Below, in pieces: positions 9,592-16,660 of a DNA stretch of 64,000 bases. The stretch is from positions 296,047 through 360,046 of the forward strand of contig NZ_CP020914.1 in NCBI RefSeq assembly GCF_007833355.1. The letters are read 5' to 3'. Position numbers and translations under genes: made by a program. This DNA comes from Denitratisoma sp. DHT3. GTDB lineage: Bacteria > Pseudomonadota > Gammaproteobacteria > Burkholderiales > Rhodocyclaceae. Within the stretch, counting starts at the first letter, position 1, and each line of letters starts with the position of its first letter. The notes below the pieces were generated by a model. The model searched no databases. It saw only the letters and a list, made by a program, of their open reading frames with translations, and was not told the origin of the DNA.

Positions 9592-9723
9592 TCAGCGGAT
9601 GAGATCAACCACCACTTTCACCAGTACGAAAAGCAGCGCGGCGGCGATCAGAAACTGACTGATCCGGCTCGCGTAAGTGATGGATTTGGATTCCGGGACG
9701 TAGGGTTGGGGTGCCTTGCTCAT
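9592..9723 (-). CDS. Small single-span membrane protein, 43 residues
   Basis: Starts at ATG 9723, with a strong AGGAGAG ribosome site ending 5 bases upstream, and stops at TGA 9592-9594. The protein has a polar N-terminus (MSKAPQPYVPESKS), then a hydrophobic helix of about 19 residues (FLIAAALLFVLVKVVVDLI) ending in Arg. A good promoter (TTGACT, 15 bases, TATAAA) lies just upstream. It is too short for ordinary gene finders. I do not recognise the family; it resembles small inner-membrane proteins that modulate larger complexes. Promoter, ribosome site and composition together make it convincing. Confidence 0.72.
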   Translation of the reverse strand: MSKAPQPYVPESKSITYASRISQFLIAAALLFVLVKVVVDLIR

Positions 9724-9757
9724 TTGAACTCTCCTGATTGTGTTGCGATGCATCATT

Positions 9758-9784
9758 TTTATACCTTAACTCTCGGCGAGTCAA
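9758..9784 (-). promoter_or_regulatory. Sigma70-type promoter for the 43-residue membrane protein
   Basis: On the minus strand TTGACT (9784-9779) and TATAAA (9763-9758) are separated by 15 bases. Spacing is slightly short, but both hexamers match well. Transcription would begin about 25-30 bases before the ATG at 9723. The IS481-family element ends only ~35 bases upstream of the -35. Confidence 0.5.
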
Positions 9785-9818
9785 GCATTGGCGCGGTTAT
9801 TTTTAATATTGCGCAGCA

Positions 9819-10921
9819 GTATCCGGTGACTCCTTCACTACGTGTCTAGTCCCGCCTGGTTATAAACACGTTTTTTGAACAATTCTGGTTTTTTCTGCTG
9901 CCATTCCTTGAGCGCCTGAATGGGAGAACGATGGTTGAGTGCGCGCTGCGGAATCTGCTGGTTGTAGGTTTTTACATAGCGCGCAAGCGTCGTCTCCAAC
10001 TCAGCGGCTGAAGCAAATCGGGTCTGGCTCACCACCTCACTGATTCGGCCATTGAAACGCTCGACCATCCCGTTGGTCTGCGGGTGGCGTGGCGGGCACA
10101 GGCGGTGCTCGATGTTCAGCGCCGCGCAGCGTACATCAAAGACGTGGCGTCCTGTGGGCTCACGCTTTTTGCTTGTGAAGCGGTCGGTAAACTGGCTGCC
10201 GTTGTCCGTGAGCAGTTTGACGATCTTCATCGGTGCGGCGCGTTCCAGGCGGTTCAAAAAATCCACGCTGCTACGCTCGCTTTGATCGGCATAGATATGC
10301 ATGAACACCCAGCGTGTGGCGCGATCGATAGCCACAAACAGGTAGCGCCGCTCTTTTTCGTCGGGCATCTGCGGTAAGTACTTGATATCCATGTGCAGGA
10401 AGCCTGGCTCGTAATCCTTGAAGGTTTTGACAGAGGGCTGGATTTCGCCTGCATCGGCCAGTGCCTCGGCTTGTTGTTGGCGCAGGTTGGCCACGCCATG
10501 GCGGCGCAAGCAGCGATCCAGTCCCGAGCGCGAGACTTCCGGATTGATGAATTCGCGCACCACAGCCACCAGGTCATCTAACGGCAGCAGCGTCAGGCGC
10601 CGTAACGCCACGACAATCGCCTCTTGCGCAGGCGTCAGCGTGGTACAGAGCTTGTGCGGGCGGTGCGATAAATCCTCCGGACTATCGCGCCGCTTCCACT
10701 TACGCGCGGTCGCTACGCTGATGTTGTAGCGTTCTGCCAACTCAGCCAGCGATGCGGATGACTGCTTGATCTCTGTTCGCGTTCGAGGGGTCGTTCGGGC
10801 TTGGGCGTGGACTTCACTCATGTCGCTTGCTTCGCTTTCAAGGTTTCAATCAGACCACGCATCACTTCTCTTGCTCGAAAGAGTGGCCAGCTACGAAGCG
10901 GGATATGATCACACGGGATGC
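9819..10921 (-). mobile_element. IS481-family insertion sequence
   Basis: About 1.1 kb holding one transposase gene. Tentative imperfect terminal inverted repeats are GTATCCGGTG at 9819-9828 and CACGGGATGC at 10912-10921, which match in 8 of 10 positions when one is reversed. I could not define the exact ends or a target duplication. The element sits between the small membrane protein promoter and the promoter region of the short-chain dehydrogenase gene. Confidence 0.6.
9838..10821 (-). CDS. IS481-family transposase (DDE integrase core)
   Basis: A 327-residue intact transposase. The N-terminus has helix-turn-helix segments (SLAELAERYNISVATARKWK, about residues 24-43), followed by an rve-type catalytic core with D145 (FLHMDIKYLP), D206 (LLTDNGSQFTDRF) and E254 (HPQTNGMVERFNG). 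All three acidic residues are present with normal spacing, so the enzyme is probably functional. The frame is uninterrupted. Confidence 0.92.
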   Translation of the reverse strand: MSEVHAQARTTPRTRTEIKQSSASLAELAERYNISVATARKWKRRDSPEDLSHRPHKLCTTLTPAQEAIVVALRRLTLLPLDDLVAVVREFINPEVSRSGLDRCLRRHGVANLRQQQAEALADAGEIQPSVKTFKDYEPGFLHMDIKYLPQMPDEKERRYLFVAIDRATRWVFMHIYADQSERSSVDFLNRLERAAPMKIVKLLTDNGSQFTDRFTSKKREPTGRHVFDVRCAALNIEHRLCPPRHPQTNGMVERFNGRISEVVSQTRFASAAELETTLARYVKTYNQQIPQRALNHRSPIQALKEWQQKKPELFKKRVYNQAGLDT

Positions 10922-11059
10922 AACAACTACGCGACCAACGCTAGCTCCGTCTGACGAGGATGAACCGGCTTGCGCCGGCGAATGTTGGCGGTGGCGTTGT
11001 TGTTACAATCGCCAAGCCAAACGTCCTAAAAAACTATTTTCGATCAGGAGGAGTCACGC

Positions 11060-11869
11060 ATGGGCAGACTTGCAAACAGAACGGCCATCGTTACCGGGGC
11101 CGGTCTCGGTATCGGCAAGGGAATCGCGCGTCGCCTCGCGGCCGAGGGGGCGGCGGTGGTGATCGCGGAGTACAACGAGGCGGCGGGCCAGGCGGCAGCG
11201 GAGGAAATCCGCCGGGACTTTGGCGCCAACGGCGCCAAGGCGTTGGCACTGACCGTGGATGTGCGCGACAAGGTCCAGGTGCTGTCCATGGTGGATGCTG
11301 TGGTGAAGGCCTTCGGCACGGTCGACATCCTGGTGAACAATGCCTGGGCCTCACGGCCGGGTGGCAAGAACATGTCCCCCGTGGAAGCCAAGGTCGACGA
11401 GGACCTGGATCACGCCTTCAAGATCGGCTACATGTCCGCCTTCTGGGCCATGCAGGCCGTTTTCCCGCTGATGAAGGAACGACAATGGGGCCGCATCATC
11501 AATCTGGCATCGCTGAACGGCGTCAATGCCCATCCCTACACTCTGGAGTACAACTCGGCCAAGGAGGCGTTGCGCGCGTTGACCCGTACCGCTGCCCGTG
11601 AGTGGGCTCAGCATCAGATCTGCTGCAACATCATCTGCCCCGGCGCGGCCACCGAGGCCTACAAGAAGTTCGCCGCGGCCCAGCCCGAGAATGCCGCCCA
11701 GATGCTGAAACTGAATCCGATGGGACGGATGGGTGACCCGGAGTTCGACATCGGCAGCGTGGCGCTGTTCCTGGCCAGCGACGATGCCCGCTATCTCACC
11801 GGCAACACCCTGTTCGTCGATGGCGGCAGCCACATCAACGGTGTGCCTTGGATGGCGGGAGGCACCTGA
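11060..11869 (+). CDS. Short-chain dehydrogenase/reductase (SDR family)
   Basis: A 269-residue classical SDR. The NAD(P)-binding TGAGLGIG is at residues 12-19, NNA at 93-95 and the catalytic S151, Y164 and K168 are in place. The start ATG has an excellent AGGAGG site 8 bases upstream. It would oxidise or reduce an alcohol/ketone, possibly a hydroxysteroid or hydroxyacyl-CoA, but the substrate is not readable from the sequence. It stands alone between the IS element and the converging 2-oxoacid oxidoreductase operon. Confidence 0.88.
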   Translation: MGRLANRTAIVTGAGLGIGKGIARRLAAEGAAVVIAEYNEAAGQAAAEEIRRDFGANGAKALALTVDVRDKVQVLSMVDAVVKAFGTVDILVNNAWASRPGGKNMSPVEAKVDEDLDHAFKIGYMSAFWAMQAVFPLMKERQWGRIINLASLNGVNAHPYTLEYNSAKEALRALTRTAAREWAQHQICCNIICPGAATEAYKKFAAAQPENAAQMLKLNPMGRMGDPEFDIGSVALFLASDDARYLTGNTLFVDGGSHINGVPWMAGGT

Positions 11870-11874
11870 CGGCA

Positions 11875-11916
11875 GGGGGGGCGGACCGCTGCCACGCCCC
11901 CTCCATTCGGCAGCGG
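11875..11916. terminator. Hairpin between convergent genes
   Basis: Two mutually exclusive stems lie between the SDR stop and the convergent oxidoreductase stop: a G-run at 11875-11881 followed by CG pairs with CGCCCCC (11895-11901), and CCGCTGCC (11886-11893) pairs perfectly with GGCAGCGG (11909-11916). There is no T-run, so it is at best a factor-dependent or bidirectional stop. Confidence 0.35.
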
Positions 11917-11944
11917 GCCGTGATTGATCGCAGTACCCGGCGCG

Positions 11945-13570
11945 TCAGATCTGTTCGGGTTGCATTTCAATGGCGCCGCACGGGCACTCGGCAACGCACA
12001 GCCCGCAGCCCTTGCAGTAGTCGTAGTTGAAGCGGAAGCGCCGGCCCGGCCCCAGCTTGATCACGGCGTTGTCGGGGCAGACGCCGTAGCAGTTGTCGCA
12101 TTCGAAACAGTTGCCGCAGGACAGGCAGCGCCGGGCTTCGAACAGGGCGTTGTCCTCGCCGAGTCCGCCCTTCACTTCCTCGAAGTTGCTCTGGCGCCGG
12201 GCGGCGTCGAGCATCGGCCGCTGCTGGTGGGGGGCGTCGGTGTAATACCAGGTGTTCAACTTGTCGTGGGTGGCGACCGCGTGCTTGGGCGGCGGCGCGT
12301 AGGCGCGGCCGTGGAGCCAGGCGTCGATGTGGCGGGCCGCTTTTTTGCCGTGGCCCACGGCCACGGTGACGGTGCGTTCCGAGGGCACCATGTCGCCGCC
12401 GGCGAAGATGCCGGGATGGCCGGTCATCATGTCGGCGCCCACCTGCACCACGCCATCATGGATCTTCAGGCCGGGCACGCCCTCCAGCAGGGACAGATCG
12501 ACGTCCTGGCCCAGGGCCAGCACCAGGGCGTCGGCCTCGATGGTCTCGAACTCGCCGGTGGGCTGGGGGAACCCGCTGGCGTCCAGTTCCATCTTCTCCA
12601 CCGTGAGCGCACCCTCGTCGGCGCGCTTGATGGTGGACAGCCACTTGATCATCACGCCTTCCTGCAAAGCTTCCTCCACCTCGAAGTCGTGCGCCGGCAT
12701 CCGGTCCCGGGTGCGGCGGTAGACGATCACCGCCTCGGTGGCGCCCAGTCGCCGCGCGGTGCGGGCGGCGTCGATGGCGGTGTTGCCGCCGCCGTAGACC
12801 ACTACCTTGCGCCCCAGCAGCGGCTTCTCGTCGCCTTCCATGGAGCGCAGCAGGGAGACCGCGTCCATGATCCGCGCCGCGTCGCCGGCGGGAATGTAGG
12901 CGCGCTTGCCGATATGGGCGCCGACGGCGAGGAAGGCGGCGTCGAAACGGCCTTCCCGCATGGCGTCGAGAATCCGTTCCACTTTCCGGTCGAGCCTCAG
13001 CGTCACCCCCAGGTCGAGGATGCGCTGGACTTCCGCCTCCAGCACGGCGCGAGGCAGGCGGTACTGGGGGATGCCGAAGCGCATCATGCCGCCGGCCAGC
13101 GGGCCGGCTTCGTGGACTTCCACCTGATGTCCCAGCCGCGCCAGGTGGTAGGCGGCGGACAGGCCGGAGGGACCGGCGCCGACCACCAGCACCCGCTTGC
13201 CGCTCGACTGCGCGGGTTTGGCGAAGGCCCAGCCCTGCTTGATCGCCTCGTCGCCGAGGAAACGCTCCACCGCGTTGATGCCCACCGCCTCGTCCAGTTG
13301 TCCCCGGTTGCAGGCGCTCTGGCAGGGGTGGTAGCAGACCCGGCCCATGATCGCGGGCAGCGGGTTGTCCTCGGTAAGCACGCGCCAGGCGGACTCGTAG
13401 TCGCCGGACTCGGCATGGAACAGCCAGCCTTGGATGTTTTCGCCGGCGGGGCAGGCGGCATTGCAGGGCGGCAGGCGGTCGACATACACGGGCCGGGCGG
13501 TGCGCCAGGAGCCGGTGCGGTTGGCCAGGCTGGAACCGACGTCGAGGGTGATGGCGAAGGGCTTATCCAT
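11945..13570 (-). CDS. 2-oxoacid:acceptor oxidoreductase, NAD(P)H-linking FAD/FeS subunit with C-terminal ferredoxin domain
   Basis: A 541-residue protein like the small subunit of glutamate synthase. The N-terminus has a double-cluster cysteine pattern (CNAACPAGENIQGW, CYHPCQSACNRG), then two dinucleotide folds (VLVVGAGPSGLSAAYHLA near 130 for FAD; VVVYGGGNTAIDAA near 260 for NAD(P)). The C-terminal ~75 residues are a 2[4Fe-4S] ferredoxin-type domain (CLSCGNCFECDNC and YCKGCGLCVAECPCGAIEM). It would move electrons between the catalytic subunits and NAD(P). It is the last gene of a gamma-alpha-beta-this operon, an arrangement close to phenylglyoxylate:NAD oxidoreductase of Azoarcus. A GGAGAA ribosome site precedes the ATG. 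Confidence 0.87.
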   Translation of the reverse strand: MDKPFAITLDVGSSLANRTGSWRTARPVYVDRLPPCNAACPAGENIQGWLFHAESGDYESAWRVLTEDNPLPAIMGRVCYHPCQSACNRGQLDEAVGINAVERFLGDEAIKQGWAFAKPAQSSGKRVLVVGAGPSGLSAAYHLARLGHQVEVHEAGPLAGGMMRFGIPQYRLPRAVLEAEVQRILDLGVTLRLDRKVERILDAMREGRFDAAFLAVGAHIGKRAYIPAGDAARIMDAVSLLRSMEGDEKPLLGRKVVVYGGGNTAIDAARTARRLGATEAVIVYRRTRDRMPAHDFEVEEALQEGVMIKWLSTIKRADEGALTVEKMELDASGFPQPTGEFETIEADALVLALGQDVDLSLLEGVPGLKIHDGVVQVGADMMTGHPGIFAGGDMVPSERTVTVAVGHGKKAARHIDAWLHGRAYAPPPKHAVATHDKLNTWYYTDAPHQQRPMLDAARRQSNFEEVKGGLGEDNALFEARRCLSCGNCFECDNCYGVCPDNAVIKLGPGRRFRFNYDYCKGCGLCVAECPCGAIEMQPEQI

Positions 13571-13597
13571 GGCGATGTTCTCCGGAATGGCGGGTGG

Positions 13598-14593
13598 TCA
13601 TCGGGATTCCTCGGTCAGTCGGTAGCGGCGGATGTTGCGCTCGGCCAGGGCCTGGAGTTGGGCGATCACCTCGTTGCGCGGGGTCGGCGCGAACAGGTGG
13701 GCATAGCGTTTCTGCGGCCGCAGGTAGTCCTCCACCGGCAGCGGCTTGCGGATTTTCAGCGCACCGGTGATCTCGCCGCCTTCCGCTTCGAACACCGGGA
13801 ACAGACCGGTCTCCTTGGCCAGCCGGGCGATGCGGATCGTGTCGTGGGAGGCGGTGCCCCAGCCCAGCGGGCAGGGCACCAGGATGTGGATGTAGCGGGC
13901 GCCGCGGATGCCCATGGCCCGCCGCACCTTGGTTTCCAAGTCGTGCAGATCGGCCACGGTGGCGGTGGCGACATAGGGAATCTCGTGCGCCAGGGCGATC
14001 GCCGGGACGAACTTGCCCTGGCCGAAGACGTTGCCCGGCTCCGCGCCCACCGCCGCCGTGGTGGCGGTTCGGGCCGCCGGCGGGGTGGCGGAGGAGCGCT
14101 GCACGCCGGTGTTCATGTAGCCCTGGTTGTCGTAGCAGATGTAGAGCACGTCGTCGTTGCGCTCGAACATGCCCGACAGGCAACCGAAGCCGATGTCGGT
14201 GGTGCCGCCGTCGCCGCCCTGGGCGACCACGCGCACCGGATTGCCCTTGACCTTCATCGCCGCGGCGATGCCGGTGGCGACGGCCGCGGTGTTGCCGAAC
14301 ACCGAGTGGATCCAGGGAATCTGCCAGGAGGTTTCCGGATACGGCGTGGAAAAAACCTCCAGGCAGCCGGTGGCGTTGGCGGCCACCATCTGGCCGCCGC
14401 AGGCTTCCATCGCGGCATCGATGGCGTAGCGCGCGCCCAGCGCCTCGCCGCAGCCCTGGCAGGCGCGGTGGCCGGAGTTGATGGAGTTGAAGCGCTTTGC
14501 GCTGGACTGGACGCTGCGCTGCTGCGTCTCCAGCAGGCGGTTGCCGACGGTGAAGGTGCCGGTCTGGTAGAACTTGACGGGTTGGAAGGCCAT
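13598..14593 (-). CDS. 2-oxoacid:acceptor oxidoreductase, beta (thiamine diphosphate) subunit
   Basis: A 331-residue TPP-binding subunit. It has CQGCGEALGARYAIDAA near residue 50, the GDGGTTDIGFGCLSG cofactor-binding block near 128 followed by YDNQGYMNTGVQRS, and cysteines suited to the proximal [4Fe-4S] cluster. It makes the active site with the alpha subunit for oxidative decarboxylation of a 2-oxoacid to an acyl-CoA. The ATG at 14593 has an AGGAG site. Substrate could be pyruvate, 2-oxoglutarate, an aryl- or branched 2-oxoacid; sequence alone does not decide. Confidence 0.88.
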   Translation of the reverse strand: MAFQPVKFYQTGTFTVGNRLLETQQRSVQSSAKRFNSINSGHRACQGCGEALGARYAIDAAMEACGGQMVAANATGCLEVFSTPYPETSWQIPWIHSVFGNTAAVATGIAAAMKVKGNPVRVVAQGGDGGTTDIGFGCLSGMFERNDDVLYICYDNQGYMNTGVQRSSATPPAARTATTAAVGAEPGNVFGQGKFVPAIALAHEIPYVATATVADLHDLETKVRRAMGIRGARYIHILVPCPLGWGTASHDTIRIARLAKETGLFPVFEAEGGEITGALKIRKPLPVEDYLRPQKRYAHLFAPTPRNEVIAQLQALAERNIRRYRLTEESR

Positions 14594-14607
14594 CGCCGCG
14601 CTCCTGT

Positions 14608-15861
14608 TCAGTAATTTCTGGCGGCGACGACGCCCACGTCGCGCAGCAGGTTCTCGGCGATGGGGCCGGAGCGGCGCATCTGCCGTTCCCGTTCCAGTTG
14701 CCGGTCCACGATGGCCCGGTCGAGGTCGAGGAAGGTGAGGTGATCCAGCGCGTCCCGTTCCGCTTCCCGGAACAGCTTGTGCAGCGACTTCTTGGTGATG
14801 GCGCGGCCGCCGAGGCCGGCGATCACGGTGTAGCCAAGTAGCTGCAGGCCCGACAGGGCCATCCGCACGTCGGTGGACAGGATTCCGCCGATGCCTACCG
14901 CCAGGCTCTTTTCCAGCACCACCACGCGCTTGGCGCCGGCCAGGGCGGCCCGTACCGCGTCCAGCGGGAAGGGGCGGTAGCTGACGATGCCCAGCGCGCC
15001 GATGGCGTGGCCGTCGGCGCGCATTTCGTCGATGGTGTCCTTGATGGTGCCCAGCACCGAGCCCATCGCCACGACGATGGTTGCGGCGTCCTCGGTGCGG
15101 TAGGGACGCACCAGGCCGCCGCTGTCGCGGCCGAAGATTTCCCGGAAATCGGCGGCGTATTCGGGGATGCGCGCCAGGGCCTGCATCTGTTTGGCGTGGG
15201 CCAGATAGCGCACTTCCATGAAGGCCTCGGGGCCGACCATGGCGCCGATGGAGACCGGTTCGGCCGGGTCCAGCACCTGGCGCGGCGCATAGGGCGGCAG
15301 GTAGGCGTCCACCTGGGCCTGCCCGGGCATGTCCACCCGCTCGTAGGCGTGGGTCAGGATGAAACCGTCCATGCAGACCATCACCGGCATCGACAGCTCC
15401 TCGGCCAGGCGGAAAGCCTGGATGTGCAGGTCCAGGGCCTCCTGGTTGGTCTCGGCGAACAATTGCAGCCAGCCGGAGTCGCGCTGCGAAAGGGAGTCGG
15501 AGTGATCGTTCCAGATGTTGATCGGCGCACCGATGGCGCGGTTGGCGATGGTCATCACGATCGGCAGGCCCAGCCCCGATGCGTTGTACACCGCTTCCGC
15601 CATGTAGAGCAGGCCCTGGCTGGCGGTCGCGGTGTAGGCGCGGGCGCCGGCGGCGGAGGCGCCGATGGCCACCGACATCGCGGCGAATTCCGATTCCACG
15701 TTGACGAACTCGCAGGGGCTCAGGGCGCCGGTCTTCACCAGCTCGCCGAGGGCCTCGACGATATGGGTCTGCGGCGAGATCGGATAGGCGCAGATCACTT
15801 CGGGGCGGCACAGCGCCACCGCTTCCGCCACGGCGCGGGAACCTTCCATCTGCTTAAGCAT
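14608..15861 (-). CDS. 2-oxoacid:acceptor oxidoreductase, alpha subunit
   Basis: A 417-residue alpha subunit with the pyrimidine-binding fold of the POR family: GSRAVAEAVALCRPEVICAY at the N-terminus, YPISPQTHIVEALGE, an ESEFAAMSVAIGASAAGAR block, and later the TIVVAMGSVLGTIKDTIDEM domain. The start is taken at ATG 15861; this overlaps the gamma stop by 8 bases, showing coupling. Length matches the ~420-residue alpha subunits of phenylglyoxylate-type enzymes rather than the fused PFOR of clostridia. Confidence 0.9.
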   Translation of the reverse strand: MLKQMEGSRAVAEAVALCRPEVICAYPISPQTHIVEALGELVKTGALSPCEFVNVESEFAAMSVAIGASAAGARAYTATASQGLLYMAEAVYNASGLGLPIVMTIANRAIGAPINIWNDHSDSLSQRDSGWLQLFAETNQEALDLHIQAFRLAEELSMPVMVCMDGFILTHAYERVDMPGQAQVDAYLPPYAPRQVLDPAEPVSIGAMVGPEAFMEVRYLAHAKQMQALARIPEYAADFREIFGRDSGGLVRPYRTEDAATIVVAMGSVLGTIKDTIDEMRADGHAIGALGIVSYRPFPLDAVRAALAGAKRVVVLEKSLAVGIGGILSTDVRMALSGLQLLGYTVIAGLGGRAITKKSLHKLFREAERDALDHLTFLDLDRAIVDRQLERERQMRRSGPIAENLLRDVGVVAARNY

Positions 15862-16450
15862 GGCCGGGTTCCTTTGCGAGGGTGGCCGCCATTTCGGCGC
15901 GGACGACATCGAAGGCCTCGCCGGCGGCGACGACGTTGCCTTCGGCCACCTTGGCCGGGAAGCGCTCACGGATCGCCTTGGCCACCGATTCCAGTTGGAT
16001 CAGCCCGGAAAGGGCGGCGAAACCGCCCAGCAGCGGCACGTTGGGCAGAGACCGGCCCAGGTGCCTCAGTGAAATTTCCGTGGCCGGCACGGTGCACAAC
16101 CGTTCCGGGCGGCAGCCGCGGACGAATTCGCCCAGTCCCAGCGCCTCGAAGCTGCGGGAAGTATTGATCAGGATGTAGCCGTCCCGCTTGAGGCCGGCGA
16201 AGACATCGACCTGGTGGAGCAGGGTGGGGTCCTGGATGATCAGGGCGTCGGGCTCCATGATGGGTTCGCGCAGCCGGATCTCGCGGTCGTCGATGCGGCA
16301 GAAGGCCACCACCGGCGCGCCGGTACGCTCCGAACCGAAGCTGGGGAAGGCCTGGGCATGGCGGCCTTCGTCGAAGGCGGCGACGGACAGCGTCTCGGCG
16401 GCGGTGACCACGCCTTGGCCGCCGCGACCGTGGATTCTTACCTGGAACAT
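15854..16450 (-). CDS. 2-oxoacid:acceptor oxidoreductase, gamma subunit
   Basis: A 198-residue protein with the gamma-subunit signature HGRGGQGVVTAAETLSVAA at the N-terminus and FGSERTGAPVVAF near residue 38. It is the first gene of the four-gene operon and overlaps the alpha start by 8 bases. The gene is divergent from aceE, with about 210 bases between, so an oxygen-sensitive 2-oxoacid oxidoreductase and the pyruvate dehydrogenase complex share one regulatory region. I see no promoter there that I would defend. Confidence 0.89.
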   Translation of the reverse strand: MFQVRIHGRGGQGVVTAAETLSVAAFDEGRHAQAFPSFGSERTGAPVVAFCRIDDREIRLREPIMEPDALIIQDPTLLHQVDVFAGLKRDGYILINTSRSFEALGLGEFVRGCRPERLCTVPATEISLRHLGRSLPNVPLLGGFAALSGLIQLESVAKAIRERFPAKVAEGNVVAAGEAFDVVRAEMAATLAKEPGHA

Positions 16451-16660
16451 CGGGCCTGGCTCCTTGTCTTCGAGTGTATCCGTAGGTTAACCCGCCTTGC
16501 CGGTCGCGTCATCTTTGGATACTATGTTTCGCAATACGGTTTTTGATCTCGCATTGCAAAATATTGGCAACCAACCGGGCTACCTTCCGGTCATGGTTTA
16601 AGCTAGGCGGAACGCTTGCTACCCTCAAGCGACAACAACAACTCTCACGAGGAGGAAACG

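Noticed and set aside
9550..9849. A 99-residue plus-strand frame between the hydrolase and the IS element
   Set aside because: No ribosome site or motif; the opposite strand has a better supported 43-residue gene.
11924..14614. A ~900-residue plus-strand frame opposite the oxidoreductase operon
   Set aside because: Product is Gly/Ala/Val/His repeats without motifs; the minus strand encodes ferredoxin and TPP-binding subunits.
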